Assembly (NCBI GenBank): GCA_017645905.1
Contig: JAGCNO010000006.1
Coordinates: 1-37,583, forward strand
Direction: 5' to 3'
Source of the DNA: Prevotella sp.
GTDB lineage: Bacteria > Bacteroidota > Bacteroidia > Bacteroidales > Bacteroidaceae
Length of the DNA: 37,583 bases
Each line of letters begins with the position of its first letter. Position 1 is the first letter of the stretch. The notes under the pieces were generated by a model that was given only the letters and a program-made list of their open reading frames with translations, was not told where the DNA came from and did no database searches. The translations under genes and the position numbers were made by a program. Below, one piece after another: positions 23,418-31,662 of this stretch.

Positions 23418-26400
23418 TTATTTTACGATGACCTTCCGGCCGTTGAGGATATAGATTCCCCTTGATAATTTATGATTTACTGATTTTCGATTTTCGATTT
23501 GTCGTCCTTGTAGGTCGTAGGTTTTGAGGTCTGAGGTTTTGGTGGTTTGAGTTTTGAAGTCGCTGACGGCGTTAGTGGTGTAATCGCCGAGGTATTCGAT
23601 GGTGAAGTGGTCGAACTTGCAGTCGTTGCTCGTGTAGTTCTTCAGCTCTACGCCGAGTGTGAGGTTGCCGTCGGTGATGTCGGTCTCTACGCTGGCGGTG
23701 TTGTCTGTGAGCTGGGTCATGTCGGCCTTCTGGTCGTTGGCGAAGAGGGATGCTCCCTGATGGATGACGCTGCTGCTGGTGCGTACGCTGATGCGGTATT
23801 TGCCGTTTGGCAGTCCTGTGACTTGCTGGCTGATGGAGCGGTCTGTGAGGTTGCCTGAGCCCTGCCACTTGTTGAAGTAGCTGGCGCCGACCTTGGCGGG
23901 AAGATAGTTGGCGTACTCACACTCGAAGGCATCGTCGCGCGAGAGCGTCCAGCCCACGGGCTGCTTGGCGTGGAAGTTGTTGTAGCGGGTGCCGTCGGCG
24001 TTGGTGATGACGTAGGAGATATCGACGGGGTTTTCTTCGCTGGCCTTCTCGAGGTTCTCTACGGCAGCGGCGTAGTTGCCTCGGAGGATGGCGTAGATGT
24101 CGTAGCGGCCTATGTTGTCGGTAGTGGCATCGGCGGTAATCTCGTCGGTACCGTCGTAGCGTCCCAGCGTTCCGCCCTTGTTGTTGGTCAGGGTCCAGTA
24201 ACCCGACGGAGATACGTCGGGCACGGTGGCGTAGGCGGCGCTGACATAGGCACGGTCTGTCCAGCCTTCGCCGTTGTTCTGGGTGCGGTAGTTCCAGTTG
24301 TTGGGGCTGTCGTTAGACTGCAGGCAGATGTCGGGGCTGCCGGCACAGGTGATGACGATCCACTTGGCGGCATTGCCCTTGGCGCCGGAGTAGTTGCTGG
24401 TGTTAAAGGCGTCGAAGGTCCACAGGGCGTCCTTGTTGCCCTCGGGATAGACATCGGCCTCATACCACATGGTTTTGTAGGCGGTACCCTGCTTATTGCC
24501 GGTGCCGAGGACGAGGCCGTTGTCCGTTCCGTGGTCGTAGATGGCGAAGAAGTACTGGCTAACATCTTCGGGCATGGCATCGATGAGCTGCCAGCCGTTG
24601 GCTTCGGGATGGCGCTCGCCGACCTCCTTCGGGGTATAGAGGGCCACTCGTTCGGCACGGAACTCCTGGGTGGCAGAGCCGTTAAGCAGGTTAGCCTGGA
24701 AGCCGATGTAGACCTCGGTCTCCTCGTCGAGCTGGAAGTAGAGGCCCAGAAGTTTCATGTCGCCAGTACAGCTGCTGATGGGATAGTAGGCAATGGCCTC
24801 GCTGGGGATGTCGGCGGTCTCGCTGAGCTGTGTGCTGACGAACATATAGGCCTGCTGGTTTATATTGTAGGTTGTGTTGTAGGCTGCTCCGAAGTAGTAC
24901 TTGCCGGCGGGCATCGTCACCTTGCGGTAGATGCGGGCGTTAGTGAGGCTTCCGTTGGTGTTTTGGCCTGCATCGTTCCACACGCCGAGCATCAGTGCCT
25001 CGTTGCCGCTGTACTTGTCCAGTCCATGCTTGGTGCCGTCGCCGCCGTTGGGGATGTTGAAGTTCTCCACCGTCCAGTAGGCAGGAACACCGAAGCGGCT
25101 GCTGCCACCGGCTGAGCGGGTGAAATTGCTGGCCTCAATAAGATACTGTGTGGTGAGGTTCTCGTCGATGACGCCGTTGAAGGCGCCACCCTTGTTCACG
25201 CCGTCGGCCTCAAAAGATTTATAGGCCTCGGCAAGCTTCTGACGGGCAGCGGTGACCTCCTCGTCGGTGGCGGTGGCGGGCACGGCCTTAGCCTTTTCGA
25301 TGGCGGCGCGCAGCTGGTCGAGCTTGCTGCTGTTAATCTTGCCGGTGTTGTAAGGATGGGTCATGGTGGCGAGGATGTCGGCGGTCTCTTCCATCTCGGT
25401 AATCATGTCCTGAAGCAGTTCGTAGGCGCTGCGGGTCTCGGCCATGAAGGTTATCTTAAACACGGGAGCGATGGCGTTGGGCTTTGTCGAGGGGACGGTG
25501 ACGCACAGACCCTGGAGGTCCTGTTCGAAGTCGATGTCGCCGTCGTAACCGAGCAGCTCGACCTTCTCCACGTCGCCGCTATAGGAATCCTCGGCCATGC
25601 CGAAAGCCTTGAAGGTGAACTCGCCGGCTGCCGGCCATGCCATGATGGTTGCGTAGACCGCGTCGTCCTTTGTGACATAGCGCACGTCCTGTGCCGAGTA
25701 GGCCTGTCCCTCGTTGAAGCCCTGAGCGTTCATGGGGTTGGCAGCCTCGGCCAGCGGACCTTCGCCGAAAGTCTTCCACACCCTTGTTCCGTAAATACTT
25801 TCGCTGTTAATATCGAGCCAGGCCTTGATGTCGGCCAGCACCTGGCGCTCACGATTGTCAATGGTACCGTTGCCCTTCACGGGGATGGAGACCAGCAGGT
25901 TTCCGTTCTTCGACACCACGTCGATGAGCATGCGGATGACGGTAGCGCCGCTCTTATAACCATTATTATTATAGACGTTCTGGTCGTAGTGCCACTGGCC
26001 GATGCAGGTGCAGGTCTGCCAGTAGTTCTCCTGCGGACGGTCGGGGATGCCGCGCTCCACGTCCCACAGCATGTAACCCTTCTGCTGGTCGTTGAGCTGC
26101 TTGCCCGTGACCACCACCTGCTGTTGGCCGCCGTGATTGGCAGCACTGTGGTTGTAATAGTGCTGCAGGATGTTCTTTCCGATATTGTCGTCGCAGCCAT
26201 AGAACGGCATGGCGGTGTCGTCAAAATAAATCATGTCGGGGTCATAGTCGTTGATGAGTTCCAGCACACGATTCTGGAACTTCTGCTTGTAGGCCGTCGA
26301 GGGCAGGCTGGCGCCGTTGCCCCAGTCCCACTGACTGTGGATGGTGCCGCTGCTCTCCCAGCCCGTCGAATGGGTGTGGTTCTGAGCATACAGCTCCTGC

Positions 26401-27026
26401 GGATCCATTCCTTCCCACCACTTGCCGGTACCGTCTTCTTTTGTCAGGTTGCCATCAAACTTCTGCGAGGGCTCCAGCCATGTCCAGGCATGCGAGGCGT
26501 GGATGGAGACACCAAGGGGCAGCCCCTCCTTCTTGCAAGCCTCGGCCCAGCCACCGATGAGGTCCTTCTTCGGTCCTACGTTCACGGAGTTCCACTCCTG
26601 ATAGGGCGAGTTCCAGTTGTCGAAGTTGTCGTGGTGGTTGCCCAGGGCCATGAAGTAGCGGGCACCCACGCTCTTGTAGAGGCTCACCAGTTCCTCGGGA
26701 TTCCACTTGTCGGCCTTCCAGGCGTTGCAGAGGTCTTTCAGTCCGAAGGTGCTGGGATTGCCGAAATGGCTCACGTGATAGTTGTACTGTCCGCTGCCCT
26801 CATAATACATGAAGCGGGCGTACCAGTCACCGTCTTCGGCCTGGCACTGCGGGCCCCAGTGTGCCCAGATGCCGAACTTTGCGTCCTTGAACCACTCGGG
26901 GCACTCCCACTGGCTGAGTGACTCCCAGTCATTACCAAACGTGCCCGTCTCAACGGCCACATTCTCTGTCTGTGCGCTGACCGACATTGTAAATGCCGTC
27001 ATCAGCAAGGTAAAAAGCTTTTTCAT
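23418..27026 (-). CDS. Multidomain secreted GH29 alpha-L-fucosidase
   Basis: A 1202-residue exported enzyme expected to release L-fucose from glycans. Signal peptide MKKLFTLLMTAFTMSVSAQ. The GH29 domain spans about 35-450: WFKDAKFGIWAHWGPQCQ, YFMALGNHHDNFDNWNS and NDYDPDMIYFDD, where Asp269 is the likely nucleophile. A helical FIVAR-like segment (about 540-620), a carbohydrate-binding-like beta domain (about 635-800), a ricin- or lectin-like region (about 815-1000) and a second binding-like beta domain (about 1020-1150) follow. The end has DLQGRQIENRKSVNHKLS then RGIYILNGRKVIVK, a Por-type sorting tail whose linker comes from an A/T heptamer repeat. It is divergent from the AraC gene. Two long frames on the opposite strand are shadows. 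Confidence 0.92.
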   Translation of the reverse strand: MKKLFTLLMTAFTMSVSAQTENVAVETGTFGNDWESLSQWECPEWFKDAKFGIWAHWGPQCQAEDGDWYARFMYYEGSGQYNYHVSHFGNPSTFGLKDLCNAWKADKWNPEELVSLYKSVGARYFMALGNHHDNFDNWNSPYQEWNSVNVGPKKDLIGGWAEACKKEGLPLGVSIHASHAWTWLEPSQKFDGNLTKEDGTGKWWEGMDPQELYAQNHTHSTGWESSGTIHSQWDWGNGASLPSTAYKQKFQNRVLELINDYDPDMIYFDDTAMPFYGCDDNIGKNILQHYYNHSAANHGGQQQVVVTGKQLNDQQKGYMLWDVERGIPDRPQENYWQTCTCIGQWHYDQNVYNNNGYKSGATVIRMLIDVVSKNGNLLVSIPVKGNGTIDNRERQVLADIKAWLDINSESIYGTRVWKTFGEGPLAEAANPMNAQGFNEGQAYSAQDVRYVTKDDAVYATIMAWPAAGEFTFKAFGMAEDSYSGDVEKVELLGYDGDIDFEQDLQGLCVTVPSTKPNAIAPVFKITFMAETRSAYELLQDMITEMEETADILATMTHPYNTGKINSSKLDQLRAAIEKAKAVPATATDEEVTAARQKLAEAYKSFEADGVNKGGAFNGVIDENLTTQYLIEASNFTRSAGGSSRFGVPAYWTVENFNIPNGGDGTKHGLDKYSGNEALMLGVWNDAGQNTNGSLTNARIYRKVTMPAGKYYFGAAYNTTYNINQQAYMFVSTQLSETADIPSEAIAYYPISSCTGDMKLLGLYFQLDEETEVYIGFQANLLNGSATQEFRAERVALYTPKEVGERHPEANGWQLIDAMPEDVSQYFFAIYDHGTDNGLVLGTGNKQGTAYKTMWYEADVYPEGNKDALWTFDAFNTSNYSGAKGNAAKWIVITCAGSPDICLQSNDSPNNWNYRTQNNGEGWTDRAYVSAAYATVPDVSPSGYWTLTNNKGGTLGRYDGTDEITADATTDNIGRYDIYAILRGNYAAAVENLEKASEENPVDISYVITNADGTRYNNFHAKQPVGWTLSRDDAFECEYANYLPAKVGASYFNKWQGSGNLTDRSISQQVTGLPNGKYRISVRTSSSVIHQGASLFANDQKADMTQLTDNTASVETDITDGNLTLGVELKNYTSNDCKFDHFTIEYLGDYTTNAVSDFKTQTTKTSDLKTYDLQGRQIENRKSVNHKLSRGIYILNGRKVIVK

Positions 27027-27054
27027 GTTGGATATTAGTTATTGATTGCGGGTG

Positions 27055-27062
27055 CAAAGGTA
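27055..27062 (-). promoter_or_regulatory. -7 box of the large GH29 gene
   Basis: TACCTTTG on the minus strand, 28 bases upstream of the ATG. No clear TTTG at the -33 position, which may fit a promoter that needs an activator such as the adjacent AraC protein. Confidence 0.55.
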
Positions 27063-27177
27063 CGGCGTTATTTTCTTTTCATGCTGTATAATAATACTGA
27101 AGAATAGCACAATATTGACATCCTTGGTAGTTCTTCGGGGTTCTGTGAGCAGGGGGCGAAATAAAAACGCAGGAAAG

Positions 27178-27209
27178 TTTGTGAGTATCAAATAATTTGT
27201 CTACCTTTG
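27178..27209 (+). promoter_or_regulatory. Promoter of the AraC-family gene
   Basis: TTTG at 27178-27181, exactly 20 bases, TACCTTTG at 27202-27209. The first ATG follows only seven bases later. Confidence 0.75.
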
Positions 27210-27216
27210 CCGGGCA

Positions 27217-28080
27217 ATGATACAGATACCCATAGAGTCGATGAACTTGATGCTGCTGAACGTTGGACGTGCACAGCACAATGCTGACTGGAACTGGCAG
27301 AACGTTAGCTCTCCTTTCATCCGTATCTTCTACGTGACAGAGGGCGAGGCCATGTTTCACCTGCCCAGGATGGACGTGACCCTGCGGCCTGGCCATTTGT
27401 ACATGATTCCTGCCTACACCGTCCACTCGTATGAGTGCCATGGTCGGTTTACACATTATTATCTTCACATGTACGAGGGCTTCCGCAACGAGATGAGCCT
27501 GCAAGAGGTCTACGAGCTGCCCACGGAGGTGGAGGGAAGAGAGGCAACGGAGCAGGTCTTTGAATATCTGTGTAACCATCTGCCCGACGCCCGTTTGCCG
27601 GAGAGCGACCCTCGTAGTTACGACACATCGGCTCAGATGTCGGAATACGTGGCACGATACCGCGACATGGAGCTGTGGGAGAAGATGGTGCTGCGTGGTG
27701 CCATGCTGATGATTATGTCACACTTTATCCGTGAGGCTCGTCCCCGTGTGTGGACTAACGACGAACGGATGAAACGGGTGCAGGCACACATCCGCACACA
27801 CATCACCGACAGCATCGGCGTGGAAGAACTGGCTGCCGTGGCCAGTGTCACCAAGCCCTACTTTATCCGGCTGTTCAGCCACGAATTTGGCACATCGCCT
27901 ATACAATATATTAATAGAAAAAAGGTGGAGCGGGCCCAGCTGCTGCTCTACACCACCGACAAGGCGGTGAAGGAGGTGGCCTATACCCTTGGCTTCAGCG
28001 ACCAGAACTATTTCATTCGCCTGTTTCGTAAGGTGACAGGCAACACGCCACAGGAATACCGCCGAAGGATGAAAAACTGA
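27217..28080 (+). CDS. AraC-family transcription regulator
   Basis: A 287-residue cytoplasmic regulator. The N-terminal cupin-type sensing domain (about 15-110) includes [20 protein letters not shown] and [20 protein letters not shown]. The C-terminal domain (about 185-285) has two helix-turn-helix units, [20 protein letters not shown] and [20 protein letters not shown], with the closing [12 protein letters not shown] signature. The effector is probably fucose or a fucosylated sugar, judging from the GH29 genes on both sides and the mutarotase. The ATG at 27217 lies only seven bases past the -7 box, so the message is nearly leaderless, or translation starts at the in-frame ATG at 27241 (MNLMLLNVG). 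Confidence 0.9.
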   Translation: MIQIPIESMNLMLLNVGRAQHNADWNWQNVSSPFIRIFYVTEGEAMFHLPRMDVTLRPGHLYMIPAYTVHSYECHGRFTHYYLHMYEGFRNEMSLQEVYELPTEVEGREATEQVFEYLCNHLPDARLPESDPRSYDTSAQMSEYVARYRDMELWEKMVLRGAMLMIMSHFIREARPRVWTNDERMKRVQAHIRTHITDSIGVEELAAVASVTKPYFIRLFSHEFGTSPIQYINRKKVERAQLLLYTTDKAVKEVAYTLGFSDQNYFIRLFRKVTGNTPQEYRRRMKN

Positions 28081-28120
28081 CAAAAAAGTGAAAATATTTT
28101 TCCCGCTCATAACTTTTCAT

Positions 28121-28128
28121 TAACTTTG
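28121..28128 (+). promoter_or_regulatory. -7 box of the mutarotase-GH29 pair
   Basis: TAACTTTG, 19 bases upstream of the mutarotase ATG. The -33 region is a T-run without a clear TTTG. Confidence 0.55.
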
Positions 28129-28147
28129 CACGCAAAAGACTTTTACG

Positions 28148-28522
28148 ATGGAAGGATACATTCAGACGCTGTCGGGTGGTAAGGTGAAGCGCTATGTGCA
28201 GACGCTCGACATCAGCAACGACCCGCAGCTCATAGCCGAGTACCGCAAATGGCACAGCGAGGAGTACAACTGGCCAGAGATTCGCGAAGGCATACGCCAG
28301 GTGGGCATACTTGAGATGGAAATATACATACGGGGCAACCACTTGGTGATGATTGTTGATGCACCCGCCGATTTCGACTGGCAGGAGGCTATGGACCGTT
28401 TGGCCACGCTGCCGCGACAGGCGGAGTGGGAGGCTTTCGTCGCTCGCTTCCAGGGCTGCAGTGCCGATGCACGAAGCGACGAGAAGTGGCAACCCATGGA
28501 AAGGGTGTTCAGACTATACTAA
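28148..28522 (+). CDS. L-rhamnose/L-fucose mutarotase (RhaM family)
   Basis: A 124-residue member of the dimeric alpha-beta-barrel mutarotase family, which interconverts the anomers of L-rhamnose or L-fucose. Visible marks are VKRYVQTLDISNDPQLIAEY, RKWHSEEYNWPEIREGIRQV with the family's conserved His, GILEMEIYIRGNHLVMIVD and the closing W-x-P-M-E-R-V-F-R-L. Because it sits 18 bases upstream of a GH29 fucosidase and after the AraC gene, L-fucose is the likely substrate; the family alone would allow rhamnose. It is probably co-transcribed with the fucosidase and supplies the anomer needed by a downstream isomerase that is not in this window. Confidence 0.85.
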   Translation: MEGYIQTLSGGKVKRYVQTLDISNDPQLIAEYRKWHSEEYNWPEIREGIRQVGILEMEIYIRGNHLVMIVDAPADFDWQEAMDRLATLPRQAEWEAFVARFQGCSADARSDEKWQPMERVFRLY

Positions 28523-28540
28523 CTATTTATATCCAACACT

Positions 28541-30160
28541 ATGAAGAAGACAATTTTATCATTGCTTTGCCTGGCCACGTTGAGTGCTATGGCTCAGCCG
28601 GAGCGTTACCCTATTCCCGTGAGCGAAGTGCACGAAAAGATGCAGACGGGGCAGTATGAACCGACGTGGCAGTCGCTACAGACGCACCAGACACCGGAGT
28701 GGTTCCGCAATGCGAAGTTCGGCATCTGGGCCCACTGGGGTGCACAATGCGTGGAAGGCTCGGGCGACTGGATGGCCCGCGAGCTCTATATGGAGGGCAA
28801 CGGCAAGTACAAGTACCACGTGGAGCATTACGGCCACCCCTCGGAGTTTGGCTACAAGGACGTGCTACCGCTCTTTAAGGCCGAGAAGTGGAATCCCGAA
28901 GCCCTTGTAGAGCGTTACAAACGTTGCGGCGCACAGTATTTCTTCGTGCTCGGTAACCACCATGACAACTACGACCTCTGGGACTCGAAGTACCAGGAGT
29001 GGAACTCCATGCGTATCGGCCCGAAGCGCGATATCCTGAAAGAGTGGGCGGCTGCGGCGAAGAAGGCCGGGCTGCCGTTAGGTATCTCGTTCCACGCCGA
29101 CCATGCCTGGACGTGGTTCGAGCCCTCACGGCGCTACGACCTGGAAGGAGAGAAGGCCGGCATCTGGTATGACGGCAACCTCACGAAGGAGGACGGTAAG
29201 GGGAAGTGGTGGGAAGGCCTTGACCCACAGAACCTCTACCAGCAGCGACACCCCATGAGCAAAGGCTCGTGGGACAACAGGGCCATACACGGACAGTGGG
29301 ACTGGAGCCACGGCGCTTGTAGGCCCACGCAGGAGTTTGTCACCAACTTCTACGACCGTACGCTCGATGCTATCAACCGCTACGAGCCCGACCTCATCTA
29401 CTTCGATGTTACCGTGCTTCCCTTCTATCCTATCAGCGACTGCGGCCTGAAGATTGCCACCCACATGTACAATAAAAACCCGCGAGGCGTGGTCTTCGGA
29501 AAGATTCTCAACGACGAGCAGAAGAAAGCACTCACTTGGGACGTGGAGCGCGGTGCTCCCAACGAGAAGGTGGAGCAGCCTTGGCAGACGTGCAACTGCA
29601 TCGGCGACTGGCACTACAACACCAGCGTCTATAAGAATAACCGCTATAAGACGGCTACCTTCGTAGTCCGTGAGCTGGTCGACGTGGTGTCGAAGAACGG
29701 CAACCTGCTGCTGAACATCCCCCTGCGTGCCGACGGTACCTATGACGAGAAGGCCTCTGCCTTCCTCGACGAGCTGGAGGCATGGATGACGCAGAACGGC
29801 GAGAGCATTTTTGGCACGCGGCCGTGGGTGAAGTTTGGTGAAGGACCGGTGTCCGACAGTGACATCAAAATCAATGCACAGGGATTCAACGACGGCATGT
29901 ATAACAACATGACAGCGGAGGACATACGTTTCAACCAGACGAAGAAACACCTCTACGTCACCGCCATGGCCTGGCCCGCCGACGGCCGTCTCGTCGTGAA
30001 GTCGCTGGCAAAGGGCAGCAAGGACTTCCCCAAGAGCATCTCCTCTGTCTATCTCCTTGGCTACGGAAAGCTCAAGGCCCGCCAGACCACCGACGGCTTA
30101 GAGGTGCAGTTGCCTAAGCCTTGCAACGCCATTGCTCCCGTACTGAGGATAAACCGATAG
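28541..30160 (+). CDS. GH29 alpha-L-fucosidase (single domain)
   Basis: A 539-residue secreted enzyme with signal peptide MKKTILSLLCLATLSAMAQ. The GH29 domain begins near residue 50 with TPEWFRNAKFGIWAHWGAQC and FFVLGNHHDNYDLWDSKYQE; RYEPDLIYFDVT carries Asp289 as the likely nucleophile. It is closely related to the catalytic half of the large GH29 at 23418 but lacks the FIVAR, binding and tail regions, so it is probably periplasmic rather than surface-sorted. The N-terminal HEKMQTGQYEPTWQSLQTH extension is also seen in Bacteroidetes GH29 proteins. It is in one operon with the mutarotase. It ends before a weak hairpin and 22-bp cluster E. Confidence 0.93.
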   Translation: MKKTILSLLCLATLSAMAQPERYPIPVSEVHEKMQTGQYEPTWQSLQTHQTPEWFRNAKFGIWAHWGAQCVEGSGDWMARELYMEGNGKYKYHVEHYGHPSEFGYKDVLPLFKAEKWNPEALVERYKRCGAQYFFVLGNHHDNYDLWDSKYQEWNSMRIGPKRDILKEWAAAAKKAGLPLGISFHADHAWTWFEPSRRYDLEGEKAGIWYDGNLTKEDGKGKWWEGLDPQNLYQQRHPMSKGSWDNRAIHGQWDWSHGACRPTQEFVTNFYDRTLDAINRYEPDLIYFDVTVLPFYPISDCGLKIATHMYNKNPRGVVFGKILNDEQKKALTWDVERGAPNEKVEQPWQTCNCIGDWHYNTSVYKNNRYKTATFVVRELVDVVSKNGNLLLNIPLRADGTYDEKASAFLDELEAWMTQNGESIFGTRPWVKFGEGPVSDSDIKINAQGFNDGMYNNMTAEDIRFNQTKKHLYVTAMAWPADGRLVVKSLAKGSKDFPKSISSVYLLGYGKLKARQTTDGLEVQLPKPCNAIAPVLRINR

Positions 30161-30166
30161 GCTCAG

Positions 30167-30193
30167 TTTACCCTTAAAACAACAAGGGTTAAA
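30167..30193 (+). terminator. Possible terminator after the small GH29
   Basis: TTTACCCTT (30167-30175) pairs with AAGGGTTAAA (30184-30193) with one bulged base. There is only a short T-run, so it is weak. Confidence 0.4.
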
Positions 30194-30197
30194 GTTT

Positions 30198-30309
30198 GAA
30201 CGGCTTTCTCTCATAGAAAGAACGGCTTTTTCGGGTGGAAAGAACGGCTTATTCAAATCGAAAGAACGGCTTTTTCTGGTCGAAAGAACGGCTTTTTCTC
30301 CGAGAGGGG
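30198..30309 (+). repeat. 22-bp repeat cluster E
   Basis: A degenerate opening unit (ends CTCTCATA), then T-type with GGGTG, A-type with AAATC, T-type with TGGTC and the closing core followed by TCCGAGAGGGG. It lies downstream of the GH29 gene, same strand. Confidence 0.95.
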
Positions 30310-30366
30310 CTAAATGCAGCCCAACGGCAAGTCTGCAGAAGCCACTGAAAGAAGAGCGATTTATTT

Positions 30367-30424
30367 CTCCCACGTTTCACAACCTTCTTGTTTTGTTGCA
30401 ACTGAAGAAAGTGAAACGTGGGAG
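30367..30424. repeat. 14-bp perfect inverted repeat upstream of the esterase
   Basis: CTCCCACGTTTCAC (30367-30380) and GTGAAACGTGGGAG (30411-30424) with a 30-base loop that itself contains TTCTT and AAGAA. It ends 24 bases before the -7 box of the esterase gene, so it is upstream of the transcript and more likely an operator or a repeat element than an RNA structure. Confidence 0.7.
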
Positions 30425-30448
30425 GTCTATATTTATATAGGTTTAAAG

Positions 30449-30456
30449 TATCTTTG
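30449..30456 (+). promoter_or_regulatory. -7 box of the xylan cluster
   Basis: TATCTTTG, 17 bases upstream of the ATG at 30473, without a clear -33 element; the inverted repeat at 30367-30424 covers the place where one would be. Confidence 0.5.
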
Positions 30457-30472
30457 TCGGAAAAATGAAAGA

Positions 30473-31651
30473 ATGATGATAAGGAAGTGTACTGTTCTGT
30501 GTGCTGCTATCATGGCAGCCACTATAAGCCTGAACGCACAGGAGGTCAATGACTTTACCGGCACTTGGGCCGCTGCGGCAGAGTGGACGGGAAAGGGCGA
30601 CATGCCGCGTATGAGCCTCAGCGAGACCACGCTGCGGGAAATCATACAGGTGAGCATCGGCGGCGAGGAGCTGCAGCTGCAGCTGTCTAACGAGTTCAGC
30701 AAGGAGCCGGTGGAGATCAAGAGCATCTACGTGGCCGATGCCCTCGATTCCTGCGACATCGACCGTAAGACGGTGAAGGAGCTGAAGTTCGGCGGGCAGA
30801 AGAGCGTGACCATCGCCCCGGGCGAGACGGCCATGAGCGACGTTTTCGCCTACAAGCTGAAACCCCGTCAGCGGCTGGCCGTCACTATCTGCTATGGGTC
30901 GGTGCCTGTGAATATGACATCACACCGTGGTTCGCGCACCACGAGCTTCATTGCCAAGGGTCTGGTTGCTCCGAAGAAGAAATTCGTGACGGCAGAGAAG
31001 GTTGACCATTGGTACAGCATCGCCCAGCTGAATGTTCGTACTGGTGGCAGCGTGAAGGCCGTAGCCGTGCTGGGCAACAGCATCACCGACGGGCGTGGCA
31101 GCACCACCAACCTGCAGAACCGCTGGCCCGACATGATGGCGGCTAAGCTGGACTGCGGCGTGCTGAACCTGGGCATCGGCGGCAACTGCGTCGTACGTGG
31201 CGGACTTTCAGAGCCGGCCATGAAGCGATTCGACCGTGACATCCTCGGGCAGAAGGGCGTCGAGGCGCTCATCATCTTCCAGGGAACCAACGATATCGGC
31301 ACGTCGCCCCACGCCGAGAATACGGCTAAGGAACTAAAGGAAGCCTACAAGACACTCATCAAGAAGGCTCACGAGGCTGGCATCAAGAAGGTCTACGGAG
31401 CCACCATCACCGCCTTTAAGGGCAATGGCTGGTATTCGCCCTACCACGAGGCTGCCCGCCAGGATGTGAACGAATGGATTCGCAACAGCGGAGCCTTCGA
31501 CGGCGTCATCGACTTTGACAAGCTGACCCGTGATTCCTCAGACCCGGAAAAGCTGAAGAAAGAACTCAGTGAAGACTGGCTCCACCTGAACCCCGAGGGC
31601 TACCGCGTCATGGGAGAATACGCCGCAGAAACAATAAACAATAAACAATAA
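30473..31651 (+). CDS. xynE: SGNH/GDSL esterase, probable xylan acetylesterase
   Basis: About 392 residues with signal peptide MMIRKCTVLCAAIMAATISL ending NAQ. An N-terminal beta domain leads to the SGNH hydrolase part with VLGNSITDG (block I, catalytic Ser), NLGIGGN (block II), IIFQGTNDIG (block III) and EDWLHLNPEGY (Asp and His). By position it corresponds to the acylhydrolase gene xynE of the Prevotella bryantii xylanase cluster, as I recall it; deacetylation of xylan is inferred. I start at 30473 (or 30476): a longer frame would cross the inverted repeat and -7 box and lose the signal peptide. The last residues, TINNKQ, are encoded by an A-rich heptamer repeat. Confidence 0.85.
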   Translation: MMIRKCTVLCAAIMAATISLNAQEVNDFTGTWAAAAEWTGKGDMPRMSLSETTLREIIQVSIGGEELQLQLSNEFSKEPVEIKSIYVADALDSCDIDRKTVKELKFGGQKSVTIAPGETAMSDVFAYKLKPRQRLAVTICYGSVPVNMTSHRGSRTTSFIAKGLVAPKKKFVTAEKVDHWYSIAQLNVRTGGSVKAVAVLGNSITDGRGSTTNLQNRWPDMMAAKLDCGVLNLGIGGNCVVRGGLSEPAMKRFDRDILGQKGVEALIIFQGTNDIGTSPHAENTAKELKEAYKTLIKKAHEAGIKKVYGATITAFKGNGWYSPYHEAARQDVNEWIRNSGAFDGVIDFDKLTRDSSDPEKLKKELSEDWLHLNPEGYRVMGEYAAETINNKQ

Positions 31652-31656
31652 ATCTA
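31636..31656. repeat. A-rich heptamer repeat at the esterase 3' end
   Basis: About three copies of AAACAAT, supplying the final codons and stop of the esterase gene. Same unit as at 10728-10766. Confidence 0.7.
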
Positions 31657-31662
31657 AATTAT

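Noticed and set aside
23970-26921. Two long plus-strand frames opposite the large GH29 (about 381 and 521 codons)
   Set aside because: They mirror the GC-rich codon pattern of the GH29 gene, have Val/Gly/Ala-rich low-complexity composition and lack recognisable motifs; the GH29 reading explains the region.
30314-30472. N-terminal extension of the SGNH esterase
   Set aside because: It would place an inverted repeat and a -7 box inside the gene and bury the signal peptide that starts at 30473.
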